From contig NZ_MBEU01000044.1 in NCBI RefSeq assembly GCF_001954275.1, forward strand, positions 1-64,000: a stretch of 64,000 nucleotides of DNA, written 5' to 3'. The position numbers and the translations under genes were made by a program. Under the pieces are notes generated by a model. The model was not told the DNA's origin, did no database searches, and worked only from the letters and a program-made list of their open reading frames with translations. Every line of letters starts with the position of its first letter. Within the stretch, counting starts at the first letter, position 1. The DNA comes from Mycobacterium sp. IS-836. GTDB lineage: Bacteria; Actinomycetota; Actinomycetes; Mycobacteriales; Mycobacteriaceae. This document shows positions 29,908-38,580 of the stretch, in pieces.

Positions 29908-30897
29908 CTAGCTAGCATTTAGCTTCGCGATCGTGTCGTCATAGAACTGAACTTGTGGGGAGTCCTCCCCGAACCCGAGATTGATAAGGCGCTCTCGGTT
30001 GGCGCGCACGTTGCCCAAGTCGACGACTGGGGCGTCTTCGTAGGGCGGGGGCGGGACGTAGCCACGGCGGAAAGCCTTGACGGCGTCCTTCCCGCTCGAA
30101 TTGGCAGTGAGTTTGTCCCACTGAGCCTTGAAGTATTTGGCTCGCTCGTCCATCGAGTCCTCCGTGCGGAAGACTGGACGTAGCGAGCACTTGCAGTGGT
30201 CGTGCACCGCGGCGATGTTGTTGCCAAAGTGCTTACTGACCTCGATGAACGAGTCCTGCTTGTAGACGGCGCCCCGTGAGGCGAGCATTGCGCAGAAATA
30301 GCACGGATTGGAGTCCGTGAACCGCGCGTATCCGATCACCCTGCGTTCACGCCGGCTGGACAGTTCCGATTCCGGAACCACCTCGGCGAGCTGTGTGGAC
30401 TGCCGAACGGCCTCGCGACCGCCCTCAGTAGCCTCTTTCACGCCGGCGCCGGTGGATGTCGTCTTGGCGTTGGCCATCGTCTGCCGCTCGATGCCGGCGG
30501 TCATCTCTTCGTTGTTGAGCGCCAGTACCCGGGTCGCGTGTTTGATCGCGGCCGGCCCCGTTACGGTCATCGACGCCCGGACTGAATCTGCCGGGAACGG
30601 GATGTATGGCGTGGGGATTTGACCCGCGGTGGGGTCAATTGCCCACAGCGAGTGCTGGACGAACCGAGTTCCGAGAGTGACTGACTTGGTGAACTGCTTT
30701 TCGAGTTCCAGCATCGCTGCGTGCAACCACGGTGGCGTGCTGCCGTTGAGGTCAGCGAACTTCAGGATCGGAAACAGGATGCCGAGGCCGGCCGCGGTTT
30801 GGGCGGCCAGTGCCTCTTGGTCCATTTGGTGTTGGAAGGCCAGCCAGAGCGCCAAGTCCTGCAATGGTTGCGGCTGGCTCTGCTGGGGCTGGGTCAT
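29908..30897 (-). CDS. MuF-like minor capsid protein
   Basis: 329 residues overlapping the portal gene by 4 bases. The C-terminal half contains RVIGYARFTDSNPCYFCAML and SRGAVYKQDSFIEVSKHFG with later HDHCKCSLRPVF, the Cys/His-rich signature of MuF-type head proteins in actinophages. Such proteins are packaged and assist head assembly; the N-terminal half is helical (FQHQMDQEALAAQTAAGLG). Confidence 0.82.
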   Translation of the reverse strand: MTQPQQSQPQPLQDLALWLAFQHQMDQEALAAQTAAGLGILFPILKFADLNGSTPPWLHAAMLELEKQFTKSVTLGTRFVQHSLWAIDPTAGQIPTPYIPFPADSVRASMTVTGPAAIKHATRVLALNNEEMTAGIERQTMANAKTTSTGAGVKEATEGGREAVRQSTQLAEVVPESELSSRRERRVIGYARFTDSNPCYFCAMLASRGAVYKQDSFIEVSKHFGNNIAAVHDHCKCSLRPVFRTEDSMDERAKYFKAQWDKLTANSSGKDAVKAFRRGYVPPPPYEDAPVVDLGNVRANRERLINLGFGEDSPQVQFYDDTIAKLNAS

Positions 30898-32318
30898 GCC
30901 GTCTGTACCGCCCGGTTACCGGGCTGCCGGTTCGGCTGGGGCGCGTTGGCACCCTCGCCGGCGGGGACAGGCTGGTTAACGCCCCAGTACTTGAGTTCCT
31001 TGTCCGTTGGATCGTCGGACTCGAAGTACTCATCCCACTCGGCGGCTTCCTCCTGCGTGGTGATCTTGCGCCACAGCGCGCGGGCGGGAGCACCCAGCAG
31101 GGCGTGGGCCTTACCCCAGGCATCGACGAGCTGGCCGAGGGAGCGCACGTCGGCGTCGATCCACGTCACGGAGGCGTGGTAGTCGTTGGCCGCGGCCTCA
31201 TCACCCTCGATCCTGGCGCCGAGGCGCAGGAGCGTGTTGTGGCCGTCGCCGAATGTGACCTGGCGGGCTGCGATCTTGTTGCGGGTGTTGGCTCGCATCT
31301 GCTCCAGGGCGTCCGGACCGACGTTGGAGGCGCCGCCGCTCCAGTTCGGGGGGAGCTGGGCGGAGTCCTCAAGGTCGCTGAGGTCGCGCTCGTAGGCCTG
31401 GATGATGTCGCCCATGGGGGTCGCGTCCAGGGTTCCGAAGCGGCTTTCGACGCTCGTGCTGACCAGGGTTTCGGACTGGGAGAGCTGCTGGAGGAATTTA
31501 TCCTGGCTCACGTCGGAGTCGGTGTTGTCCAGGCCGGTGGCCCAGCGCACGCGCCAACTGTTGAAGTGCTGAATCAGCAGGCGGTCAAATTTGGTCTTGT
31601 CCAGGCAGGAGGCGACGGAGATGAGGTCTTCGACCTCGCCCTTGATAATCCCGTCGAGGTCGATCGTGTTGACGTAGCGCACGATCGGCGTCACGCCGAT
31701 GTTGTGCTCGGTCGTCGTAATGGGCGCGTTCTCGGGGAACATGCCGAGCTTCGACATGGGGATGTCGTAGTACTCGTGGTCGTTATAGAAGCGGACCGTC
31801 GATCCGTTGGGCAAGATCTCCAGCGCGTACACCGGGTAGTCGTCGGCGACCTGGTCCTCGTAGAGGCCGAAGCAGCGCATCGGAGACAGGCCTCGAAGAA
31901 CCGCCTTGGCGCCCTCCTCTTCGCCGGGCAGTGCGCGGCCGAAGGCGAAGCCGTACCGCAGTGCGGCGCGGTGGATGGACATTTGGCGTGCGTGCATCCG
32001 GTTGGCGTTCCAGGTCTCCCACGGGCCGGCGACGTTTCCTGTCGAGCCCTGGGTGCGGTAACCGTCGACCAATAGCGTCTGGGTGAAGGCCTCGACCACC
32101 AGGGCGAGCCAGGGGGTCTTGGCGAGGTTCATCAGCGCCCGCTTCTCCTTGCTCGCGTGAGCGGGGACAAGGAACTCGGGCTTGTTGATGTTGCGCGACC
32201 AGGCGTGGATGTATTCCAGCCGCTGTCGCTGCTTCTCGAAGTGCTCCCACACGACATCGTTCAGGTACTGCCTGACGTTGGAGGCGTTGATGTCGGCCGG
32301 GATCTCAATGCTGGCCAT
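30894..32318 (-). CDS. Portal protein
   Basis: 474 residues, adjacent to the large terminase as in most tailed phages. Contains WLALVVEAFTQTLLVDGYRT near the N-terminus, a central beta region (NGSTVRFYNDHEYYDIPM) and helices (LDKTKFDRLLIQHFNSWRVR) consistent with the SPP1/HK97-type portal clip and stem. Forms the dodecameric ring for DNA entry and exit. Confidence 0.88.
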   Translation of the reverse strand: MASIEIPADINASNVRQYLNDVVWEHFEKQRQRLEYIHAWSRNINKPEFLVPAHASKEKRALMNLAKTPWLALVVEAFTQTLLVDGYRTQGSTGNVAGPWETWNANRMHARQMSIHRAALRYGFAFGRALPGEEEGAKAVLRGLSPMRCFGLYEDQVADDYPVYALEILPNGSTVRFYNDHEYYDIPMSKLGMFPENAPITTTEHNIGVTPIVRYVNTIDLDGIIKGEVEDLISVASCLDKTKFDRLLIQHFNSWRVRWATGLDNTDSDVSQDKFLQQLSQSETLVSTSVESRFGTLDATPMGDIIQAYERDLSDLEDSAQLPPNWSGGASNVGPDALEQMRANTRNKIAARQVTFGDGHNTLLRLGARIEGDEAAANDYHASVTWIDADVRSLGQLVDAWGKAHALLGAPARALWRKITTQEEAAEWDEYFESDDPTDKELKYWGVNQPVPAGEGANAPQPNRQPGNRAVQTA

Positions 32319-33817
32319 CAGGAGACCCCACCGATCAGTAGGCGCCCCGGCTTTTTGGTGTTCAGGGTTTCTTCAACTCCTTCAAGAGTCAGAGCGCGGT
32401 TCGCATAGGAACACGCCACAATCCCGGTGATGTCGATGGAGGTGGACTTGCGTAGCCAGCCCCAGCCCCCGACAAAGTCGGGATTGCCGATGTTGTATTT
32501 GGAGGCACCCGCGAGGCCGGCCAGAAGTGCCGGATCGTCGATGTGGGTGACCTGCGCCCCGTAGATGTCGTCCTCGAACTGCATCGTCGCGTGCGCAACG
32601 TCGGTGGTGCCGAAGTACTTGACCTTGTAACCGATCTGCTCCAGCTCGGGTCCAAAGACGCCGGCCTGTCCGCCAAGTTGCACGACGGCGACCTTGGGCG
32701 GGTTGGAGGAGGTGATCAGTTTCTGGGCGGTCGGGATAATCCAGTTGGTCCCCGAGTCCGCGGCGACAACCTCGACGTGCCGGCGGCCATCGGGCCACCA
32801 TTCGGCAATCGCAATCGAGCCCCGCTGGCGGTCCGGTGACACGTCCACGCAGATTGCGCGGTTGAGTCCGTCATCCGGCGCCATGTCGACCGTGCAGTTC
32901 TTCCACGCATTCAAGTCGATGATCGCGCTCATGGCCGGGTCGTCCCACATGCCAAGGTGCTCGCGGGCGAACTCCTTGATGCCGAGCTTGTGCTCGTACT
33001 CTTCCCGCAGGAAGTCGACCGGGCAGATGCCACGGACACCCAGTGACGGGTTGGCCCGCTTCCAGTTCTCGAAGTCGTGCGGGTCTGACCCCTCTTCGCA
33101 GGACCATTCGGCGAACATGAGGCTCGCTTCCGGGTCCGGATTGGCGTGCAGCAGCTTCCCGCGCTCGCGGATACGGATCAGGACTTCGGAGCCCTCGGTG
33201 CCGGCCGACGTGGTGTACCACGTTTGCGGATTGATCGAGGCCTGCTGAAGCGATGACAGGGAGCCCATCATCACGTCCTCAAGGGCGAAAGCCTCGTCGA
33301 GGACCATCAGATCAATCTTCGTTCGACCACGCTTAGCGTTCTTCCCGCGGGCCACGTAGTGGATGAATCCGGCCTTCTTGTTGCCCTTGGTCGGGTCGTG
33401 GCGAATCGACATCTCTGCGGCGCCCGTTTTGTGGGGCGTAATGCACTCGTCTTCAAGCTCCTCGCAGTTGCCAATGAAGGTGGTCAACTCGCGAAAAGCG
33501 TCGCGTGCAGTGTCGAACTCGTGGGCGGAGTGCATGATGCGCTCGCCGAGCAGGAATAGGCCGGCCAATTGGCGGGCATAGACGCAAACGTTCTTGCCGT
33601 TCTGCCGCGGCGCGATCAGAAGAACCGATTTGGCGCACCAGCGGGTGTCGACGTTCTGCCCCATCGACTTGCGAACGATCATTTCCTCCCACGGGAGGAG
33701 TTCGAGACCGCAAATGCCAGCTAGGTCGATCGCGTCGTCGCCGAGAGTGGTGAAGTATGCAGGGTAGTGTTCGAGGCGCGGGGTCTGATATCCAATCAGA
33801 CCGTCCATGGCACCCAT
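32318..33817 (-). CDS. Terminase large subunit
   Basis: 499 residues. Walker A at about 69-76 (APRQNGKN) and Walker B MVLDEA at about 171-176 define the packaging ATPase; the C-terminal half has ICVDVSPDRQRGSIAIAEWW (first acidic strand of the RNase H-like nuclease) and later acidic residues. ATG 33817 is used; ATG 33808 is an alternative. Packages DNA into the prohead with the small subunit. Confidence 0.93.
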   Translation of the reverse strand: MGAMDGLIGYQTPRLEHYPAYFTTLGDDAIDLAGICGLELLPWEEMIVRKSMGQNVDTRWCAKSVLLIAPRQNGKNVCVYARQLAGLFLLGERIMHSAHEFDTARDAFRELTTFIGNCEELEDECITPHKTGAAEMSIRHDPTKGNKKAGFIHYVARGKNAKRGRTKIDLMVLDEAFALEDVMMGSLSSLQQASINPQTWYTTSAGTEGSEVLIRIRERGKLLHANPDPEASLMFAEWSCEEGSDPHDFENWKRANPSLGVRGICPVDFLREEYEHKLGIKEFAREHLGMWDDPAMSAIIDLNAWKNCTVDMAPDDGLNRAICVDVSPDRQRGSIAIAEWWPDGRRHVEVVAADSGTNWIIPTAQKLITSSNPPKVAVVQLGGQAGVFGPELEQIGYKVKYFGTTDVAHATMQFEDDIYGAQVTHIDDPALLAGLAGASKYNIGNPDFVGGWGWLRKSTSIDITGIVACSYANRALTLEGVEETLNTKKPGRLLIGGVS

Positions 33818-33871
33818 GGCGCGTCAGGCTCGATGGTAAGGAAGCCGACCTCTGTGTATTCGTCGGGCCAT

Positions 33872-34222
33872 TCACTGTCCTGCGGCACGCTTCTCCCTCT
33901 TTTCCCGCTGCTCGGCCAGGCGATCGGCCACTGAGACCTTCTCGCCGGCAGTTGGCAGCTCCTTGAAGCCCATCCGGGTCAAGATGGCGGACAACGCGGC
34001 CAACTGCTGACGCTGCTCAGGGATCAGGGGATTGATGATCTCTGTTCCCTGCTTGTTCACGTCAGTGAGGCCGCGACGCGGGATCTCTTTGTCTATTTCG
34101 TCCAAGCGGTCGGCAATCCGGCAGGCATTCAGGAGGAGAGTCTTGTGCGGGACCGAAAGTTCCCGGTCTTTACTGACCTCATCCCATAATGCTTGGCCGG
34201 CTTCCCCGAGGCCGTCCGTCAA
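33872..34222 (-). CDS. Terminase small subunit (P27-like)
   Basis: 116 residues. The run TLLLNACRIADRLDEIDKEI, followed by IINPLIPEQRQQLAALSAIL, matches the P27-type small terminase pattern, with a basic tail (LAEQREKREKRAAGQ). Sits just upstream of the large subunit with a 54-base gap in which no further gene was found. Confidence 0.8.
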   Translation of the reverse strand: MTDGLGEAGQALWDEVSKDRELSVPHKTLLLNACRIADRLDEIDKEIPRRGLTDVNKQGTEIINPLIPEQRQQLAALSAILTRMGFKELPTAGEKVSVADRLAEQREKREKRAAGQ

Positions 34223-34244
34223 TGGAACCTCCTGGTTTGTCGGG

Positions 34245-35903
34245 CTACTTCGTCAGTTGAACGACGAAATAGCTGGAATGATCGAAGGTGTAGACCCGCA
34301 GCACGTCAACCTCATTCGGCAAGGTGGTCAACGACAGCGGAACAGGAACGGCATAGGCATTTTCGGGCAGCGTTACCGTCCCGGGCGCTCCAGAGCCGGG
34401 CTGAATGAGCAGAAGGTCGTAGACCGCGTGACCAGTAAGGCCAGTGTTCTCAAAGGTGAGCGTGTTGTTGCCGTTGGCGAGCTGAGTGATAAAGGCATTG
34501 CCGCTCTCCAGGTGGACCGTGCCGTTATCAACGAAACCGGCGCCACCGGACATCGCGCCGCCATAGGAGAGGGTCTGCGGTGAGACCATCCGCCCGAATG
34601 TGGCGTCGATATTCCTGAACCCGGCGAAGCTGAACCAGCCATGCTGTGTGCCGGCGGTCCAGTCGCTAAAGCCGGTGACACGGAAGAAGTTGATGATGCC
34701 GCTGGCCCAGATGAAGGCGCCTGCGCCGAGGTTCAGCGTGACGTGCCCCGGAGTAGCACTTTCCGCCATGCCACCGTTCTCGATTCCAATGAACAATTGG
34801 CAGGTTTCAATCCGCGCCGTGTCCGAATCGGTGGCGCCAACGGTGAGGGCCACGCCCGTATTGGTATCGGAGGCCGTCAAGGTCTCATTGCGGGTGCCGA
34901 AGCCGCCACTGGCGTGGCAGTTGTAGCAGTTTCCGCGGATGGTCAAAGACGAATGGGTCATGATGCCGTTGCGGATGACAACGCCGTTCTGGTTGGCGTA
35001 TGCCTTGATCGTGAACGACCAGTCACTATAGGAGAAACTGGGGTCTCCAGTCACGCTGTGCTCGAAGACCACCGCGGTGTCGCAGTTGTCGATCGTGGCG
35101 GCGCATTGGGCGCGCTCGCTGAGCTGCTTGGTGTTCTCCAGTCGGATTCCCACGCAGCCCGCCGCGGCAAAGTCGCAAATCCACACATCGCGGATACGCA
35201 TGTTGTAAAGGTCGCCGGCATGGATACCGGTGCTGTTGGCGCCGGCGGAGAAGCCCATGATCTTCAGGCCCGAGATGAGGCCGGTCTTTGAGGGCGGGAA
35301 GATCGTATCCGGATCGTAGAGTCGAATGCAGTCGCCCGTCCCTACCCAGTCAAGTGTCGTCTGCTCGATGCCCTGCCCCTTGAGGGCCTGGTTTCCGGCG
35401 AGGGTAATCGTTTGGGAGAGGGTGTACTTACCGATGCCGAATTGCAGAATGCCCGGGCTCGACCCCATCGCGTCCAGCGCCGCCGCTACCGCGGCGTCCG
35501 AATGCACGGTCCCCGTGGCGTCGGCGCCAAAGCTGTCCACGTGGTATATCCGGGCCTCCTCGCCCTCACCGACCTCCACGGCGCCGTCGTGCGACCAGTA
35601 GAGAGCGCGGGCGACCTTGCGGACCTCGAAAATGACCTGCTGTCCGCGGCTCGACAATGTCACCGGAGCAGCGCTGCCGTCCAGGAAGGCGTCACCCGGC
35701 GCCGGCGAAATAGACACGGCATTGGCGGAGCCGTCCACCTTGCGAACCACTACGGTGTCGCCCGGGCGGACGCTCGACAAGTTCGGCAGTGCCGGCGAAA
35801 GGGGGCCGGCCGATGCGTCGTACGGATTGACCAAGCCAGCGAATGGCGGGGTGGATGTCGAGCGGACTGAAGTAGTACCTAAACGGTCAACCTGAGCTGT
35901 CAA
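34245..35903 (-). CDS. Right-handed beta-helix (pectate-lyase-like) spike protein
   Basis: 552 residues from TTG 35903 (AGAGG upstream; no nearby ATG). N-terminal 120 residues form a capping domain; YHVDSFGADATGTVHSDAAV and FGIGKYTLSQTITLAGNQAL are the standard opening of pectate-lyase-superfamily beta-helices, followed by many short strands. Such proteins are tail spikes or fibres acting on surface glycans. Unusually, it is the first gene before the terminase rather than in the tail module. Confidence 0.75.
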   Translation of the reverse strand: MTAQVDRLGTTSVRSTSTPPFAGLVNPYDASAGPLSPALPNLSSVRPGDTVVVRKVDGSANAVSISPAPGDAFLDGSAAPVTLSSRGQQVIFEVRKVARALYWSHDGAVEVGEGEEARIYHVDSFGADATGTVHSDAAVAAALDAMGSSPGILQFGIGKYTLSQTITLAGNQALKGQGIEQTTLDWVGTGDCIRLYDPDTIFPPSKTGLISGLKIMGFSAGANSTGIHAGDLYNMRIRDVWICDFAAAGCVGIRLENTKQLSERAQCAATIDNCDTAVVFEHSVTGDPSFSYSDWSFTIKAYANQNGVVIRNGIMTHSSLTIRGNCYNCHASGGFGTRNETLTASDTNTGVALTVGATDSDTARIETCQLFIGIENGGMAESATPGHVTLNLGAGAFIWASGIINFFRVTGFSDWTAGTQHGWFSFAGFRNIDATFGRMVSPQTLSYGGAMSGGAGFVDNGTVHLESGNAFITQLANGNNTLTFENTGLTGHAVYDLLLIQPGSGAPGTVTLPENAYAVPVPLSLTTLPNEVDVLRVYTFDHSSYFVVQLTK

Positions 35904-36252
35904 GGGGGGACCTCTTTCGGGTCATTGGGGGCTGAATTGACAGCCGATTTCCCGGGAAAATCTGGTGGAGAGAGAGCGGGCGCTGTGCGGATCGAGGCGG
36001 GCGCGCTGGGCGCGGAGGGGTACCCGCCAGGGGTGGTGACCATCTACCTGCACGGATGGTCGCAATGGCCTCTCATTTGCCCGCTGGCGCACGTTCAGGC
36101 GTTGCCCTTGTCATCGGTCATGCCCATCCCTATTCGTCGCTGTGTGTGCATGGGCAGAGCGTTGTGCGGTAGGTACTGATTGCATGATGTGTTGAAAGAA
36201 TTTCTTGCGTATGAGTTGACACATACCCATGCATGGGCGTAGTGTCCTATGC
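35904..36252. other. Divergent intergenic control region
   Basis: About 350 bases separate the leftward late operon from the rightward orphan cassette. It holds TTGACA at 35937-35942 followed by the palindrome TTTCCCGGGAAA (35948-35959), two copies of TGCATGGGC (36147-36155 and 36230-36238) plus an inverted GCCCAT (36122-36127), and the cassette promoter. An 84-codon rightward reading (35925-36179) exists but has poor gene character. I could not identify a convincing leftward promoter. Confidence 0.55.
36216..36245 (+). promoter_or_regulatory. Cassette promoter with palindromic spacer
   Basis: TTGACA at 36216-36221 and TAGTGT at 36240-36245 (18-base spacer). The spacer contains the perfect 12-bp palindrome CCCATGCATGGG (36226-36237), a likely operator. 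Transcription would begin close to ATG 36253, so the first mRNA is probably leaderless, which mycobacteria tolerate. The string TTGACACATAC recurs at 38577. Confidence 0.65.
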
Positions 36253-36462
36253 ATGAGCACCAAGAGCGCGCGAGACCTACGAGCTGGCGACGTGGTACAG
36301 GTCAATGCACAGACCGCATGGCGTATCACCGAGATCACCCGTCTCACCGACAAGGCGATCAGCTACAACGCAACGTATGTGCAATGCGACTGGTCGCCAG
36401 CACGGATCGGCACTACGGTCACGTACAGGCATCGACTCGGTACACAGGTGGTCGTGCGATGA
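36253..36462 (+). CDS. First gene of orphan cassette, 69 aa
   Basis: ATG 36253 is chosen because it sits about 8 bases after the -10 box (leaderless). Small basic beta-barrel-like protein (ARDLRAGDVVQVNAQTAWRI) reminiscent of SH3-like folds, by eye only. Its stop overlaps the next start (ATGA). Function unknown. Confidence 0.65.
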   Translation: MSTKSARDLRAGDVVQVNAQTAWRITEITRLTDKAISYNATYVQCDWSPARIGTTVTYRHRLGTQVVVR

Positions 36463-36590
36463 CCGCCACTATCCGCGAGATCAAGCCCCAAGAGTTTGTG
36501 ATCCGCTATGACGGGCACACACTGAGGCAGCACTACTTCACACGCCCGGCCGCTGAGTATGCGGCAGCACAGTTAGGGGTTATGCGATGA
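36459..36590 (+). CDS. Hypothetical protein, 43 aa
   Basis: ATGA overlaps at both ends. Basic, with EIKPQEFVIRYDGHTLRQHY followed by a short helix (RPAAEYAAAQLG). Not recognised. Confidence 0.55.
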   Translation: MTATIREIKPQEFVIRYDGHTLRQHYFTRPAAEYAAAQLGVMR

Positions 36591-36835
36591 ACGTTTCACA
36601 CACCATCACGATTACAGATGACCGCGACGGTTGCACCTACACCCGCGACTACATCAACTCGGCCGACTGGTCGCACGACGTACACGACATGCTGGGCATT
36701 GTTCTGCCGGGCGTTGTCCCCCACTTCGCAGACCTCCGTAATTCCTACGGTGGCGGCGAGGCTAGCGGGCCGCTATTCGACGCTGATGGCGTTATCGTGG
36801 GCCGCTACGAATCCAAAGACTTGGGCACCAAGTAA
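36587..36835 (+). CDS. Hypothetical protein, 82 aa
   Basis: Acidic, aromatic protein beginning NVSHTITITDDRDGCTYTRD and ending DGVIVGRYESKDLGTK. Looks like a compact beta domain. It is coupled to the previous gene by an ATGA overlap. Confidence 0.6.
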   Translation: MNVSHTITITDDRDGCTYTRDYINSADWSHDVHDMLGIVLPGVVPHFADLRNSYGGGEASGPLFDADGVIVGRYESKDLGTK

Positions 36836-36859
36836 CCACAACCACGGAGGGGTAACACC

Positions 36860-36976
36860 ATGTCACAGCAAGCCACCCGGTTACGTCGCAAGTACACGCG
36901 GGCACAGATACGGACGGATCTTAATGCGCGGGAGTATGCGCGGGAGGTTTACTACTACCAGAGGAAGGCGGTTTAG
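36860..36976 (+). CDS. Basic micropeptide, 38 aa
   Basis: ATG 36860 follows CACGGAGGGG. The peptide is highly basic and helical (TRLRRKYTRAQIRTDLNARE), ending YYYQRKAV, so nucleic-acid or membrane contact is possible. Supported by the strong ribosome site and the tight neighbour spacing. Confidence 0.5.
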   Translation: MSQQATRLRRKYTRAQIRTDLNAREYAREVYYYQRKAV

Positions 36977-36979
36977 CCC

Positions 36980-37210
36980 ATGGACCCGAATGCAACGCTC
37001 GAAATGATCCGCGAACAACTCAAGGCCTTCTATGCGGAGCGCGATGCGGAGTTCGACGCTATCGCACTGGCCGACATGGTGGCAGCGCTAGATGACTGGT
37101 TGTCGCGCGGCGGTTTCCTGCCGGACGCATGGAAGGGTCAAACCTACTCGCGGCCAGATATCGTTAACGGTACCGGCTGGACACGCGGTGCGCGCTTTAG
37201 GCAGGTCTGA
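36980..37210 (+). CDS. Hypothetical protein, 76 aa
   Basis: Acidic helical N-terminus (LEMIREQLKAFYAERDAEFD, then MVAALDDWLSRGGFLPDAW). Starts 3 bases after the preceding stop. The pattern of a helical hairpin with GG-FLP suggests a small adaptor; no family recognised. Confidence 0.6.
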   Translation: MDPNATLEMIREQLKAFYAERDAEFDAIALADMVAALDDWLSRGGFLPDAWKGQTYSRPDIVNGTGWTRGARFRQV

Positions 37211-37211
37211 C

Positions 37212-37343
37212 ATGTCCTACCTCGCCCGCTACTCAGTAGCCATCTTCGCCATTGCGTCGGCATTGTTCGGCCTCGGCATGGGTGCGAGCGGCATAGACCA
37301 GCTCGCGCAGTATCAACACCAGCATCCCGAAATATCAATCTGA
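37212..37343 (+). CDS. Small membrane protein, 43 aa
   Basis: One transmembrane helix near the N-terminus (YSVAIFAIASALFGLGMG) and a short polar tail. Start ATG 37212, one base after the previous stop. Confidence 0.55.
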   Translation: MSYLARYSVAIFAIASALFGLGMGASGIDQLAQYQHQHPEISI

Positions 37344-37375
37344 GCACTACCCCCACGGAATAGGGAGTTAGAACC

Positions 37376-37693
37376 ATGGCACGGCAGCACACTACCGGCA
37401 GTATTTGCGTTGACTGCCTCATGTTGACGGCTAACGGTGAAATGCCGCCCGACCTTACCGAGTCGCAGTGTCACAATTACGTACGAGCAATCGAGTCGCA
37501 TCCCAACTACGGGGCAGAGATGACGCTAGGTCACCTGCACGATAGCCCTGACGCTCAGTGCTGGCACGCTGGCGAAGAATGCGGGGATGACTGCGAGTGT
37601 GAGCGGACTACGTTTAGCTCACGCGAGTGCGACGTGTGCGGCTCAGACTTGGCCGGCGAACGCCACGACGTGACATTTTGGTGGGACGAATGA
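37376..37693 (+). CDS. Cys-rich putative zinc protein, 105 aa
   Basis: Eight Cys in pairs: ICVDCL at the N-terminus, then CWHAGEECGDDCECE and CDVCGSDLAGERH. Spacing suits two zinc-ribbon or treble-clef sites. Preceded by an AGGGAG ribosome site and coupled to the following gene (ATGA). Confidence 0.65.
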   Translation: MARQHTTGSICVDCLMLTANGEMPPDLTESQCHNYVRAIESHPNYGAEMTLGHLHDSPDAQCWHAGEECGDDCECERTTFSSRECDVCGSDLAGERHDVTFWWDE

Positions 37694-37908
37694 CCGCCAT
37701 GTCCGAGCTAGCCACAGAGCTAGACCTTAACTGGATCGAGACCCATGATGGTTACGAACACATCAGCGGTGAATACGTCATGCTGTGGTGGAACAGTAAC
37801 CGGGAGAATGTGAGCCTTTACCGCATGGTGAGGGGTGAGCTGCGATTGCTTGACAGCGGCAGCGTGTCGGACGCGCTCGCGGTGGTGCGATGGGAGTCGG
37901 GACGGTGA
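37690..37908 (+). CDS. Hypothetical protein, 72 aa
   Basis: Starts in ATGA overlap; a second Met lies 4 codons in. Beta-rich (HISGEYVMLWWNSNRENVSL, YRMVRGELRLLDSG) ending in a short helix. No family match. Confidence 0.6.
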   Translation: MTAMSELATELDLNWIETHDGYEHISGEYVMLWWNSNRENVSLYRMVRGELRLLDSGSVSDALAVVRWESGR

Positions 37909-38063
37909 TTGAACGCGGTAGGACGGTTCATGTTCGTAACACGCGGCCGAGCGGGTGGGTCGGCACTGTCCGGTCACTGACCGGGACGACGTACACGATT
38001 GTCGCGCCGAATGGCGCGCGGAAGTTTGTCGACTACACGAGGCAGGAGGTTACAGCGCTGTGA
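37905..38063 (+). CDS. Hypothetical SH3-like protein, 52 aa
   Basis: GTG 37905 overlaps the previous stop (GTGA); ATG 37890 is an in-frame alternative. Sequence IERGRTVHVRNTRPSGWVGT with later TYTIVAPNGARKFVDY looks like a small beta-barrel. Too short for an open-reading-frame size filter, but packed between two overlapping genes. Confidence 0.5.
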   Translation: MIERGRTVHVRNTRPSGWVGTVRSLTGTTYTIVAPNGARKFVDYTRQEVTAL

Positions 38064-38170
38064 CGAAGTTTCTGGTGTCGCTGATGATTGGGTGCGTCAT
38101 TGCCATCGCGGCATTGCCAAGTGATCAAGAGCTGGCCAGTGTGCCGGCCTATTCGGAGGAGCAACCATGA
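38060..38170 (+). CDS. Membrane or secreted micropeptide, 36 aa
   Basis: GTG 38060 overlaps the previous stop. Hydrophobic N-terminal helix (FLVSLMIGCVIAIAALP) and a short acidic tail. ATGA overlap with the next gene. Confidence 0.5.
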   Translation: MTKFLVSLMIGCVIAIAALPSDQELASVPAYSEEQP

Positions 38171-38580
38171 CCGATCAGACGCTTAACGACCAGATGGAAT
38201 TCGGCCGTGTTATCCAAGTCCACGCGGACGGTACCGTTACCCACCCGAAGGGCGTTTACGGCCCCGAAGTTGTCTATGTAGAGCTGGACAGTGACGGGCA
38301 GATGATCGGCAGTGACAGCCGCGACGGAACCGATGTGCTCGTGGACAGGTGGGACGGCTGGGAGTACATGCAGGGCTATACCGGACAGTATCTGAGTACT
38401 AGCCGAAGTTTCATCATGCATGCGTCCGAATATATCGGCGGACGAATGGAGCGCGACATACTGGCGCGGCCGGGCTATTACGTCGCGGTGGTCGTTGACG
38501 GCCTGCCGCCTACGGAGGAGTTCAACCCTAACGAGGATTACAACGTAGGCTGGGCTGTCGCATATCAGCGTATGCCTTGA
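38167..38580 (+). CDS. Hypothetical acidic protein, 137 aa
   Basis: Repeated short strands (VIQVHADGTVTHPKGVYGPE, VYVELDSDGQMIGSDSRDGT) followed by an aromatic region. No catalytic motif. Its stop overlaps the second cassette promoter. Confidence 0.65.
   Translation: MTDQTLNDQMEFGRVIQVHADGTVTHPKGVYGPEVVYVELDSDGQMIGSDSRDGTDVLVDRWDGWEYMQGYTGQYLSTSRSFIMHASEYIGGRMERDILARPGYYVAVVVDGLPPTEEFNPNEDYNVGWAVAYQRMP

Noticed and set aside
35925..36179. 84-codon rightward frame in the divergent control region
   Set aside because: Start and ribosome spacing are poor, it lies upstream of the mapped promoter, and the translation has no protein-like pattern.
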